From assembly GCF_004005905.1 (NCBI RefSeq), contig NZ_SACO01000008.1:101544-165543 (forward strand): a DNA stretch of 64,000 nt, read 5' to 3'. This document shows positions 45,844 to 54,277 of this stretch, piece by piece (position 1 is the stretch's first letter; each line of letters begins with the position of its first letter). Made by a program: the position numbers and the translations under genes. This DNA is from Novosphingobium umbonatum (lineage in GTDB: Bacteria; Pseudomonadota; Alphaproteobacteria; Sphingomonadales; Sphingomonadaceae). Below the pieces are notes generated by a model. That model did not search any database and was not told where the DNA came from. It saw only the letters and a list, made by a program, of their open reading frames with translations.

Positions 45844-46646
45844 AGCGCCTGTTGCTGCTGGCAGGGGCCAGCTTGTCCATCGCGGCGGCACCTGCGCCAA
45901 AGCAAGGACCAAAGGAGCCCGCCCCGCGCATCCTGCTGGCGGGCGATTCCACGGTGCAGACCTATTACAAGGCCCGCTATCCGCAAGCTGGCTGGGGCCA
46001 GTTTCTGGGCTGCGGCCTCGCCCCGCAAGTGGCCGTCATCAACCGCGCCATCGGCGGCCGCTCGACCAAGAGCTTTATCAATGAAGGCCGCTGGGACCGC
46101 CTGATGGGCGAGTTGCAAAAGGGCGATACAGTGCTGATCCAGTTCGGCCATAATGACGCCACCAAGGCCAAACCGGAACGTTTTGCCGATCCGGCCATGT
46201 ATCGCGACAATCTGCTGCGCTTCATTTGGCAAACGCGCGGGGCTGGCGCTTTCCCTGTGCTGGTCACACCAGTGGCGCGGCGTTCGTTTGATGCGACAGG
46301 CAAGGCGCGGGCCGATTTTGCCGAATATTCCGCCGTGATGCGCGAATTGGCAGCATTGACCCAGACGCCCATCATCGATCTGGAGGGCGCATCGCGCAAT
46401 ATGCTGGACCGGATCGGGGCGGATAATGCCAAGGCGCTGTATATGAACCTCGCGCCCAAGGCCTATCCCGCCTTTGCCGCGGGGCTGGCCGACGACACCC
46501 ATTTTACCGAGTTGGGCGCACGCGCTATGGCGCATCTGGTGGCCGAGCAATTGGCGGGCCTTTCCGTGCCAGCCGCCAAGACGGTTTTGCCCCAGCGCCC
46601 CGATCTGGAGCGCACAACGCCACTGGGTTCCTACGCCTGCCACTAA
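45840..46646 (+). CDS. Rhamnogalacturonan acetylesterase (CE12), short form
   Basis: A 268-residue secreted SGNH/GDSL esterase (signal peptide LLLLAGASLSIAAAP). Block I is LLAGDST with Ser37, block II the GGRSTKSF glycine, block III FGHNDA with Asn105, and block V ADDTHFTELGA with Asp219 and His221. This full set fits CE12 enzymes, which remove acetyl groups from galacturonate in rhamnogalacturonan I. It is coupled to the upstream symporter gene and closed by a strong terminator. A second, longer CE12 gene lies at 54278. Confidence 0.88.
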   Translation: MKRLLLLAGASLSIAAAPAPKQGPKEPAPRILLAGDSTVQTYYKARYPQAGWGQFLGCGLAPQVAVINRAIGGRSTKSFINEGRWDRLMGELQKGDTVLIQFGHNDATKAKPERFADPAMYRDNLLRFIWQTRGAGAFPVLVTPVARRSFDATGKARADFAEYSAVMRELAALTQTPIIDLEGASRNMLDRIGADNAKALYMNLAPKAYPAFAAGLADDTHFTELGARAMAHLVAEQLAGLSVPAAKTVLPQRPDLERTTPLGSYACH

Positions 46647-46666
46647 CCTCTCACCGGCAGGCGCAA

Positions 46667-46703
46667 AAAGGGCGGCGGAGCCATCTCGGTCCCGCCGCCC
46701 TTT
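46667..46703. terminator. Bidirectional terminator between CE12 and GH105
   Basis: AAAGGGCGGCGG (46667-46678) pairs with CCGCCGCCCTTT (46692-46703), a 12-bp stem with flanking A and T residues, between the convergent operons. Confidence 0.85.
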
Positions 46704-46721
46704 CCTTTGCCCAATTGTCGC

Positions 46722-47834
46722 TTAACGACGCTGCAAAGCCTCACCCAAAGCGCAGATCGCAAGGCTCTGGCCATAGGGCATGGAGGTGAGCGCGATATCC
46801 TTGTAGAACTGCATCGTATCGCCCATTGCCGTGCCGAAAGACACCTGCGTCAACTCGCCATCATCGTTGATGTGGTCGATCACGCCCTGCAAAGCCTTCA
46901 GACCCACCGCCTCATAGGCAGGGTCCAGCAGGCCCATACGCACACCCTTCAGGATACCATAGGCAAAGCCCGCCGTGGCCGAGGCTTCCAGATAGGAAGT
47001 CGGGTCTATCACCAGCGTGTGCCACAGGCCATTCTCCGCCTGCGTGGAAGCCAAAGTCTTCACCTGCGCCGCCAAAGTATCGATCAGGAAAGTGCGGAAA
47101 GCATCGCCTTCGGGCAGGTCCAGCAATTCGATGATTTCAGGAATGGCAATCGTGATCCAGCAATTGCCGCGCGCCCACAAAGCGCCTGCGAAATTATGCC
47201 GCCCGTTGAAATCCCAGCCGTGGAACCACAGGCCGGTCTTGGTATCGAACAGATATTTGATATGCACGAGGAACTGGCGCTTGGCCTCCTCGATATAATG
47301 CGGGCGGTTCAGCAATTGGCCAAAACGCGCCAGCGGCAACACGCTCATCATCAGCGTGTCATCCCACATTTCGCCGGGGTTTTCATCATTATAGACGATG
47401 TGCTGGAACCCGCCTTCCTCGGTCTTGGGCAAGCCATCGGGCGCCATCAGCCACTCGGCCCATTCCTCGATCTGGGCCAGCCAGTCGGCATTGGGCTCGC
47501 GCTCATACAGATTGGCCAAAGTCAGGAAAGGCGAGACCGTGTTGATATTCTTGGTCGTGCCGCGTGGCAATTGGTCCAAAAACCACTGACGGATAATGCC
47601 CAGCGCCTTTTCATCGCCGGTCTGTTCAAAATAGCGCCACATGCCGAACAGGCCGATGCCATGGGTCCATTCCCAGCCATTCCAGCCCTTGGTGTCAATC
47701 ACACGGCCATCTTCCAGCCGCAGCAGGAACTCGCCGGTCTCGTCATGGATCGACACGAGATTGTCCATCAAACGATGGATCAGGCCGATTAACTCGGCGC
47801 GTTCAGGCAGGTTTGCAGACACTCTTTTCTCCAT
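46722..47834 (-). CDS. Unsaturated rhamnogalacturonyl hydrolase (GH105)
   Basis: A 370-residue cytosolic alpha/alpha-barrel enzyme without a signal peptide. GWNGWEWTHGIGLFGMWRYFEQTGDEKAL, the catalytic Asp region MWDDTLMMSVLPLARFGQ (Asp158/159), HGWDFNGRHNFAGALWARGNCWITIAIPE and SYLEASATAGFAYGILKGVR are the conserved blocks of the YteR/GH105 group. It hydrolyses the unsaturated galacturonyl residue left by lyases from rhamnose-containing disaccharides. It is the last gene of the GH51-GH28-rhaM-GH35-GH105 operon and starts 3 bases after the GH35 stop. Confidence 0.9.
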   Translation of the reverse strand: MEKRVSANLPERAELIGLIHRLMDNLVSIHDETGEFLLRLEDGRVIDTKGWNGWEWTHGIGLFGMWRYFEQTGDEKALGIIRQWFLDQLPRGTTKNINTVSPFLTLANLYEREPNADWLAQIEEWAEWLMAPDGLPKTEEGGFQHIVYNDENPGEMWDDTLMMSVLPLARFGQLLNRPHYIEEAKRQFLVHIKYLFDTKTGLWFHGWDFNGRHNFAGALWARGNCWITIAIPEIIELLDLPEGDAFRTFLIDTLAAQVKTLASTQAENGLWHTLVIDPTSYLEASATAGFAYGILKGVRMGLLDPAYEAVGLKALQGVIDHINDDGELTQVSFGTAMGDTMQFYKDIALTSMPYGQSLAICALGEALQRR

Positions 47835-47837
47835 TTC

Positions 47838-50813
47838 TCAATTCGATACCGGCAGGGTGGCGGGCGCGGCAACTTGCGCCACATCCACGCCGCCACGGCG
47901 GTTTTGCAAGGTGATAAGGCGCACCGTTTCGGGCGCATTGGCGGGGTTGCCGTCGCTGGTGACGGCCAAAGCAATCGTGTTGGCCCCGCGATGATTGAGG
48001 ATGCCTTCGGGGATCGGGAAAATCCGCTGTGGGCCGACATGGGCGATGAATTGCCCCATGTTCCAGCCGTTGACGAAGATCAGCACTTTATATTGCGCCG
48101 CCGAACGCGGCTTGGCTGTGTCGCCAAAGGCCAGCGCCAGCGTGGCATCCTGCCCCTTGGGCACATTCAGCTTTACGTTTGTGCGATACCAATTGGTGCC
48201 CGCCGCGCCCTGCGGCAAAGCAGGTCCGGTGGCGCACCACTGGCGATCATCAAAACCGGGAAGATGCCAGCCCATCCGTTCGCCAAATTGCCCGCCATTG
48301 TTGGGCGTGCCGCGCGTGCGATCGGCAAAATCCTCGCCTCCGCTGCGGCCCTGAATGCGCCAGTCGAGCGACACGGCAAACGCTGGCCCCGCCAAAGGTT
48401 CGAGCGAGGCCGCGATCAGCCCGCGCCCTTCCTTATGCTCGTCCATCGCGGTCAGATCCCAATTGTGCCCATTGTTGCGCACCATGACCGACAGCACATG
48501 ATCCCCAGCGGCGCGGGCCATATCGGGCATGGCCAAGGTCAGATTGCCGGTGGTGATCGGGCGCGGCATGGCAGCGGGCAAATCCTGCTGACCGATCAGG
48601 CGCCCGTCGAGAAACACTTGCACCATCCCCGCCCCGCCCGCGCCATAGGTCAGGCTGAGACGCTGGGCATTGGCATCGCCCTTGAAACGGGCGCGATACC
48701 AGACATCGCCCTCGTGGAAACCATAGGGGTCCATGGTCAGGGTCGGCTGTCCGGCGGGCTTCTGGCTCTGGCTGGCATCGGCGCGATGGTCGATGCGCTG
48801 CCATGTGTGGTCATCGAAGGCTGGCAAGGCTTCGGGCGTGCCTTCGGCCATGCGCCAGTTTTGCAAGACCGGCAGGTCAATCGGCGCAGGGCCAGCCAGA
48901 GGCGCTACTGCCTCCAGCGCTTTGCCCGCCGCCGCGCGCATCGCCACTGGCGCACCATTCCATGTCACGCGCGCGGCCTGCGTCCAGACGCGTAAAGGAC
49001 TTGGCGCCAATGTATCGCCGGTTAAGGCCAGCGTGCCGCCCTTCTTCACCGCATGGCGCAACAAGGCAGGCCCACAAGCCAGCACGCCATCGGCCTGCCA
49101 GCAAGCCGCACCAGCCGCATCATCGCCCAACAGCAAAGTGACCGCCGAACGCCCGCCGCCGCTGATCTCCACCGTGGCCAGCGGGCCATGCGTGTAATCC
49201 AGCACCAGATCACCCCGCGCCGCATCCCAAGTGACGCCAACGCCTGCCGGCGCCTTGACCACAGGCCGCGAGCCATAGCGCAGCACAATCCGCCCCGCCT
49301 CATCCTTGCGGCCAATCAGCAGCAGCAGCTTGGCCTGCGCGGTCTGGATCTGGCTGGTGGTGTAAACCAGCCTTTGCCCCGCCAGATCAGCCCCCGCCAC
49401 AATCCATTTGGCATCATAGCCATTCAGCCGGATCGGCGGAAACCGGTAATGCCCGTCGGGCAGATCGGCGGCAAAGGTGAAGCTGGTGTCATCCGTCCAA
49501 TGGCCCGCCTGATGCGTGGCCAGAATGAAGCGCGTGTCCGTTTCTGGGCTGCGATTGTGATAGAGCCTAATCGCATCGGAGGATGGCACCAGCTTTTGCG
49601 CAGGCACCATCGCGGCCAATTCCGGCAAGGCGGCCAGCGTGCCACCAATGGGCTTTAGCGCCAGCGCCTTTTCGCGCAGGGAGCGGTCCTCGGCAATGGC
49701 CGCGCCATAGTCATAGGAGGTGAACACCACCGGCGCGGGCAGCCAGCCCCATGATGTGCCGCCATAGCCCATATAGATGCTTTGCAGGCTGATGCCATTC
49801 GCCAGATTGGTGCCATAGAACAGCCGCCCATAGCCCGCGCCCGTTTGCTGCGCATTGCAGGCATAGATGCCGTTTGACCCCCAATAATCAAACCAGCCAC
49901 CGCCAATCTCGGCCAGAAAGCCCGGCGTGGCGGGCGAGGCGGTAGCCCCTCCCCGCGCGCCGCCCGTGCCATAATAGCCCCAGTCCGGCGCGCCATTACC
50001 GCGCGAGACTTTGCCATCGGCGGTGCAGGTGCCCCCCGGATAGCCGTCAAACGCATACATATCGACCGGACCATGGACCACACCGGAGACTGGCGATCCA
50101 TCGGGCACCCATTGCCCGTTGCGCCCCTGATCATTGTGGAAAATCGGCACGGTGATGCCATGGCTGCGCGTCACGGCATAAAGATGGTCCATATAGCGGC
50201 GATGGACAGGGCTGGTCTGGGACAGCTCGTTCTCGATCTGGTGCAGGATGACCGGACCATGCGCGCCATTGATCTGGTGCCGCGCGACAATGGCATCGAT
50301 GGCTGCCAACCATTCATCCGCCGCTTTCAGATAGTCCGGATCATCAGTGCGCGCCCGCGCCTTTTGATTGTTCAGCCAGCCGGGAAAGCCCCCCCGCGCC
50401 AATTCCGCATTCACATAGGGGCCAACGCGGGTGATGACATAAAGCCCCTCCTCGCCCGCCATGGTGATGGCGCGTTCCATGTCGCGGATGCCGGCAAAGT
50501 CCAGCTCGCCCTGTTTAGGGCTGTGATAGGACCAGTCGAAATAGAAGGTAACCGTGTTGAAACCGCTGGCCTTCAGCTTTTGCAGCACATCGCGCCACAA
50601 GTCGGGGCTTGGCAGGCGATAGGGGTGGAATTCCGCCGCCCAGATCGGCACACGCCGACCATCGATCATCAGCGAACGCTGATCAAAGGACACGCGGCCA
50701 AATTGCTGCACCGGCGCGGGCGCCACGGGCGGCAAGGCGGTTTGCGCCTGCGCCATGGGGGCCAAGGCGAGCGCCGAACCGGCCAACAAAAGGGGGCGAA
50801 AATCCATCGCCAT
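47838..50813 (-). CDS. Secreted beta-galactosidase, GH35
   Basis: A 991-residue periplasmic enzyme. The start overlaps the rhaM stop as TGATG, which decides it over a further upstream ATG inside rhaM. The signal peptide ends near APMAQAQ. The TIM barrel opens with MIDGRRVPIWAAEFHPYRLPSPDLW and SGFNTVTFYFDWSYHSP. The acid/base is Glu196 in HQIENEL and the nucleophile Glu302 in FLAEIGGGWFD. Several beta-sandwich domains follow, the last (WNMGQFIAHVGPQRIFPIPEGIL) being the family's jelly-roll. It likely trims beta-galactan or arabinogalactan branches of RG-I. Confidence 0.9.
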   Translation of the reverse strand: MAMDFRPLLLAGSALALAPMAQAQTALPPVAPAPVQQFGRVSFDQRSLMIDGRRVPIWAAEFHPYRLPSPDLWRDVLQKLKASGFNTVTFYFDWSYHSPKQGELDFAGIRDMERAITMAGEEGLYVITRVGPYVNAELARGGFPGWLNNQKARARTDDPDYLKAADEWLAAIDAIVARHQINGAHGPVILHQIENELSQTSPVHRRYMDHLYAVTRSHGITVPIFHNDQGRNGQWVPDGSPVSGVVHGPVDMYAFDGYPGGTCTADGKVSRGNGAPDWGYYGTGGARGGATASPATPGFLAEIGGGWFDYWGSNGIYACNAQQTGAGYGRLFYGTNLANGISLQSIYMGYGGTSWGWLPAPVVFTSYDYGAAIAEDRSLREKALALKPIGGTLAALPELAAMVPAQKLVPSSDAIRLYHNRSPETDTRFILATHQAGHWTDDTSFTFAADLPDGHYRFPPIRLNGYDAKWIVAGADLAGQRLVYTTSQIQTAQAKLLLLIGRKDEAGRIVLRYGSRPVVKAPAGVGVTWDAARGDLVLDYTHGPLATVEISGGGRSAVTLLLGDDAAGAACWQADGVLACGPALLRHAVKKGGTLALTGDTLAPSPLRVWTQAARVTWNGAPVAMRAAAGKALEAVAPLAGPAPIDLPVLQNWRMAEGTPEALPAFDDHTWQRIDHRADASQSQKPAGQPTLTMDPYGFHEGDVWYRARFKGDANAQRLSLTYGAGGAGMVQVFLDGRLIGQQDLPAAMPRPITTGNLTLAMPDMARAAGDHVLSVMVRNNGHNWDLTAMDEHKEGRGLIAASLEPLAGPAFAVSLDWRIQGRSGGEDFADRTRGTPNNGGQFGERMGWHLPGFDDRQWCATGPALPQGAAGTNWYRTNVKLNVPKGQDATLALAFGDTAKPRSAAQYKVLIFVNGWNMGQFIAHVGPQRIFPIPEGILNHRGANTIALAVTSDGNPANAPETVRLITLQNRRGGVDVAQVAAPATLPVSN

Positions 50814-51127
50814 CAGGCCATGTGGAACATGGGGACGAGCGGCCATTCGCAAGGGCGATTATCCGACTGCACCTGCATCAAAGGGGCCATGGAGGCCCAC
50901 CAGCGCTGCATCACCGGCGATTGCGGCAGGCTCTCGCGCTGGTTGCCCTCGCTCAGCCGCAGAACGGCAAACAGCGCCAGCGTCTCTTCATCCAGAAAGA
51001 TCGAATAATCGCTGATGCCTGCCTCATGCAGCAGATCCACCAGCTCGGGCCAGATCTCGTCATGCCTTTTGCGATATTCGTCCACCATGCCGGGCAAGAG
51101 CTGCATCCTGAATGCCAGCTGTTCCAT
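50813..51127 (-). CDS. rhaM: L-rhamnose mutarotase
   Basis: A 104-residue protein, the same length as E. coli RhaM, interconverting alpha- and beta-L-rhamnose in the cytosol. The start [14 protein letters not shown] follows GGGAGG; the frame opens 10 codons earlier without a ribosome site. Family signs: [40 protein letters not shown] and the C-terminal [32 protein letters not shown]. It stands between polysaccharide-degrading genes and shares a TGATG overlap with GH35, direct evidence that the operon releases L-rhamnose. No rhamnose isomerase, kinase or dehydrogenase is in the window. Confidence 0.93.
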   Translation of the reverse strand: MEQLAFRMQLLPGMVDEYRKRHDEIWPELVDLLHEAGISDYSIFLDEETLALFAVLRLSEGNQRESLPQSPVMQRWWASMAPLMQVQSDNRPCEWPLVPMFHMA

Positions 51128-51236
51128 ATCGCCTCCCAAGAATTCCGCATTATGCACATTGATTGCGTATTATGATACATTCGCCCTTGCGTCGCGTCAA
51201 TCGCGCAAATGGGCAAAACCACGCTGGAATGGGTGA
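51128..51236 (-). promoter_or_regulatory. Spacer before rhaM with two palindromes, possible internal promoter
   Basis: This 109-bp gap is the only long one within the otherwise tight minus-strand operon. It holds CGCATTATGCA (51146-51156), close to TGCATAATGCA at 58653, and GTATTATGATAC (51167-51178), a 4+4+4 inverted repeat. A separate promoter for rhaM-GH35-GH105 under an IclR- or LacI-type regulator is an inference. Confidence 0.45.
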
Positions 51237-52655
51237 TTACAGACCTATGCGGGTCATTTTCAGCCCGTCCACATGGTGAAACAGCATGGCGGGGCGCGCA
51301 TCCTCCGCCTCCACCGTGGCCACCAGATTATCCACCACCACATCACGCACATCGCGCAGCCACAGCGCCCATGCGGGTACCACGCCAAACATGCTGGGTT
51401 CGGGATAGGCACTGGGGACAAGGGGCGGATCAAGCGCGGCATCCTCCGGCGTGCCGCCACCGGCATAGGCCAAATGCAGATCGCGCAGCTCCACATGTTC
51501 CACCCGATGATCGGGCAGGCCCACCACCATGGCGGGGAATTCATGGCCAATCCCGCTGGCCTCCACCTGGGCAACGCTCACATGGCGTAACTGGCCGATG
51601 GCAGTGCCCTCCGGCCCGCGCAGCCTTGCGCCCAGCCGCAGGAAGATCGGCGCGCTGGTCACCTCGCGCATGGTCAGGCGGCGGGCGGTGATCTGTTCGA
51701 CACAGGCCCCGTCCACGCATTCAATCGCCAAGCCGCGGCTGCGCTCGAAATGGCAATCCTCGATCAGCACGCGGCGGATGTCGCCATTGGTTTCGGTGCC
51801 GATCTTGATCCGGCCCGTCACCTTGTCGCGGTCGGGCGCCAGTTCCTGCTGCCGCCCGAAAGTGCCATCCAGCATCGTGCCCAGATCATAGCCCGACACG
51901 CTGCAATGGCGGATAGTGATATCTTCCGACGCGACCTTCCGCCCCAAGGCCAGACTGGTTTTCACCACAATCGCATCATCATTGGGGCTGTTGACGCGGC
52001 AATGTTCAACCAGACAATCGCTGACACAGTCCAGATCGATGCCGTCCCTTTCGGTATCAATCGCCAGATCACGCAGCACTATGCCGCAGCACCCCGTGGC
52101 CAGAATGGCAAAATGCCCGCCCCCCGCGATGGTGATGCCCAAAATCTCGACATTGCGGCATTCACGCAGGCCAATCGCCTTGTTGCCCAACCCCTGCATC
52201 GCGGCATGGCCGGTTTCCAGCGCGGCCACTTCCTCTTCGCTCATCGCGGCCATGGACAAAGGCCGTTCCCCCGCCTGAGCGCGCCAGCGTGAACCGGGGC
52301 CGTTGCGGGTCAGGCCCTTGCCCTCGATCCGCCCTTGGCCGGTGATGGCAATATCGCTTTGGCCGATGGCCCAGATCAGGCTGTTGCACCAATGGCTATG
52401 GCCAAAATCCTGATAGAGCTGCTCGCCATTATCCTCGGGCAAATCATAGGCGCCGCCATGCAAGACAGGGTCCGCCGCCTCGATCACCGCGCCCGCCGCC
52501 AGATGGAGCCTTACGCCCGACAGCATGCGGATGGAGAAACACAGATAGCGCCCCGCCGGCAGCTCCACCACACCCCCGCCCTGCGCATGGGCATGGGCGA
52601 TAGCTTCGTTAATGGCATGATGGGCCAAAGCCTGCCCGTCACTCGATACCAGCAT
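51237..52655 (-). CDS. Cytosolic GH28-type galacturonidase/rhamnogalacturonase
   Basis: A 472-residue right-handed beta-helix protein with no signal peptide (starts MLVSSDGQALAHHAINEAIAHAHAQGGGVVELPAG). GH28 catalytic positions are visible in IDTERDGIDLDCVSD (Asp204/207), NSPNDDAIVVKTS (Asp226/227, Lys232) and the RIK triad of GRIKIGTET (282-284). The GHG histidine motif of classical polygalacturonases is replaced by SGYDLGTMLDG, which points to an exo- or rhamnogalacturonan-acting branch. Being cytosolic, it should act on imported oligosaccharides. The start overlaps the GH51 stop as TGATG. Confidence 0.82.
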   Translation of the reverse strand: MLVSSDGQALAHHAINEAIAHAHAQGGGVVELPAGRYLCFSIRMLSGVRLHLAAGAVIEAADPVLHGGAYDLPEDNGEQLYQDFGHSHWCNSLIWAIGQSDIAITGQGRIEGKGLTRNGPGSRWRAQAGERPLSMAAMSEEEVAALETGHAAMQGLGNKAIGLRECRNVEILGITIAGGGHFAILATGCCGIVLRDLAIDTERDGIDLDCVSDCLVEHCRVNSPNDDAIVVKTSLALGRKVASEDITIRHCSVSGYDLGTMLDGTFGRQQELAPDRDKVTGRIKIGTETNGDIRRVLIEDCHFERSRGLAIECVDGACVEQITARRLTMREVTSAPIFLRLGARLRGPEGTAIGQLRHVSVAQVEASGIGHEFPAMVVGLPDHRVEHVELRDLHLAYAGGGTPEDAALDPPLVPSAYPEPSMFGVVPAWALWLRDVRDVVVDNLVATVEAEDARPAMLFHHVDGLKMTRIGL

Positions 52656-54199
52656 CAGCGCAGCTCCAGCACGACCAAAGCCTTGGCGGGCAGATCCACG
52701 ACCAGCTTCCCATCGCGCAGGGCGGCGCCGTTAAAGGCAACCGGCTTCACCCTTACGCCATCGGCAAAGTCATTCACATCCTGCACCCGCGCCGCGGTCA
52801 ACACCCGCCCGCTCACCGCGCTCGCCTGCACGCCTGACAGGGCGATTTCCAGATGCTGCGCCTTGTCGGGGTCCACATTGACCAGCGCGACATGCACCGC
52901 CCCGTCCTTGCCCCGCGCCGCCGCGCCATGCAGCGCGGGCACCACCCATTCGTCCCGCCCGTACCAGATTTTGGGCAGGTCCAGCGGCAGGGAAGTGGCA
53001 TCCTGAAACGGGCGATACATGTCGAACACGTGGTAGGTCGGCGTCAGCACCATTTGCGCGTCGCGCGTCAGGATCATCGCCTGCAACACATTGACCATCT
53101 GGGCGATGTTGGTCATCCGGACGCGGTCGGCATGGCGGATGAACAGATTGATATTCACCCCCGCCAGCAAGGCATCGCGCAGCGAGTTCTGTTGATAGAG
53201 AAAGCCCGGATTGGTGCCCGGCTCCACATCGGTCCAGATGCCCCATTCATCCACCGCCAGATTGACCCGCTTGGCCGGATCATATTTGTCCATCACGGCG
53301 GCATGTTTGGTCAGCAATTCCTCCATCTTCCATGTCTTGGCCATGGTGCGGGCATAGTCGGTCTCGTTGAAATCCGTGGCCGAACCCTTGGCCTTCCAGT
53401 CGCCGGGCAGGGTGTAATAATGCAGGCCGATGCCATCGATCAGCTTGCCCGCCTCGCGCATCATCACTTCGGTCCAGTGCGCATCCGGACCATTGGCGCC
53501 GCTGGCGATTTTCTGGATTTTGGTGCCAAAGGCCGGTTTGACAAAGGTGGCATAGCGGCGGGTAACATCAGCGGCATAATCGGCCTTCATATTGCCGCCG
53601 CAGCCCCATAATTCATTGCCGATGCCAAAATAGGGCAGCTTCCACGGCGCCTTGCGCCCGTTGCGCGCGCGTTCCTGCGCCAGAGTGCCTTCGGGCGCGG
53701 TGATATATTGCACCCATTCTTCCATCTCGCCTGCGGGGGAACTGCCCACATTGCCCGAGATATAGGCCTCCGCGCCGATCAATTCGGCAAAGTCCATGAA
53801 TTCATGCGTGCCGAATGTGTTGGGCTCGGTCACGCCGCCCCAATGGGTGTTGATTTTCACCGGACGCTTGGCGCGCGGACCAATGCCATCGCGCCAGTGA
53901 TATTCATCGGCAAAGCAGCCCCCCGGCCAGCGCACCAAGGGCACATGCAGCGCGCGCAAGGCTTCTACCACATCCTTGCGATAGCCTTTGATATTGGGGA
54001 TTTTGGAATCCGTCCCCACCCAGATCCCGCCATAAATGCCATAGCCCAGATGCTCGGCAAACTGGCTGAAAATGCGGCGGTCGATGGTGGGACCTGTGCT
54101 TTCCCCATGCAGCGTGGCCGCTTCCTGCGCCATGGCGGCGGGGGCGTTCGCCAATGCCAGTGCAGAGCCCAGCAAAAGGCGGGTAAGGACGCGAATCAT
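52655..54199 (-). CDS. Secreted alpha-L-arabinofuranosidase, GH51
   Basis: A 514-residue enzyme with a signal peptide (LLLGSALALANAPAAMAQ); the start follows GGGAGA, whereas the open frame extends 13 codons further without support. The fold runs from HGESTGPTIDRRIFSQFAEHLGYGIYGGIWVG to the TIM barrel with LVRWPGGCFADEYHWRDGIGP. The acid/base is Glu196 in GIGNELWGCGG and the nucleophile Glu318 in LAVDEWGIW; a C-terminal beta-sandwich follows. It removes arabinofuranosyl branches, as found on RG-I side chains. First gene of its operon; it faces the long CE12 gene across 78 bp. Confidence 0.92.
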   Translation of the reverse strand: MIRVLTRLLLGSALALANAPAAMAQEAATLHGESTGPTIDRRIFSQFAEHLGYGIYGGIWVGTDSKIPNIKGYRKDVVEALRALHVPLVRWPGGCFADEYHWRDGIGPRAKRPVKINTHWGGVTEPNTFGTHEFMDFAELIGAEAYISGNVGSSPAGEMEEWVQYITAPEGTLAQERARNGRKAPWKLPYFGIGNELWGCGGNMKADYAADVTRRYATFVKPAFGTKIQKIASGANGPDAHWTEVMMREAGKLIDGIGLHYYTLPGDWKAKGSATDFNETDYARTMAKTWKMEELLTKHAAVMDKYDPAKRVNLAVDEWGIWTDVEPGTNPGFLYQQNSLRDALLAGVNINLFIRHADRVRMTNIAQMVNVLQAMILTRDAQMVLTPTYHVFDMYRPFQDATSLPLDLPKIWYGRDEWVVPALHGAAARGKDGAVHVALVNVDPDKAQHLEIALSGVQASAVSGRVLTAARVQDVNDFADGVRVKPVAFNGAALRDGKLVVDLPAKALVVLELR

Positions 54200-54277
54200 G
54201 GCTTCTCCCAACTTGTTATTATATGCATATAGCGACAATATATTTCATATATCGGAAATCAAGCCCATGGAGAGAGC
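54200..54277. promoter_or_regulatory. Divergent promoter region of GH51 and the long CE12 gene
   Basis: A 78-bp AT-rich stretch in GC-rich surroundings. It contains the perfect palindrome ATATGCATAT (54221-54230) and a TTTCATATATCGGAAA segment. It must drive both genes; a specific regulator cannot be named. Confidence 0.5.
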
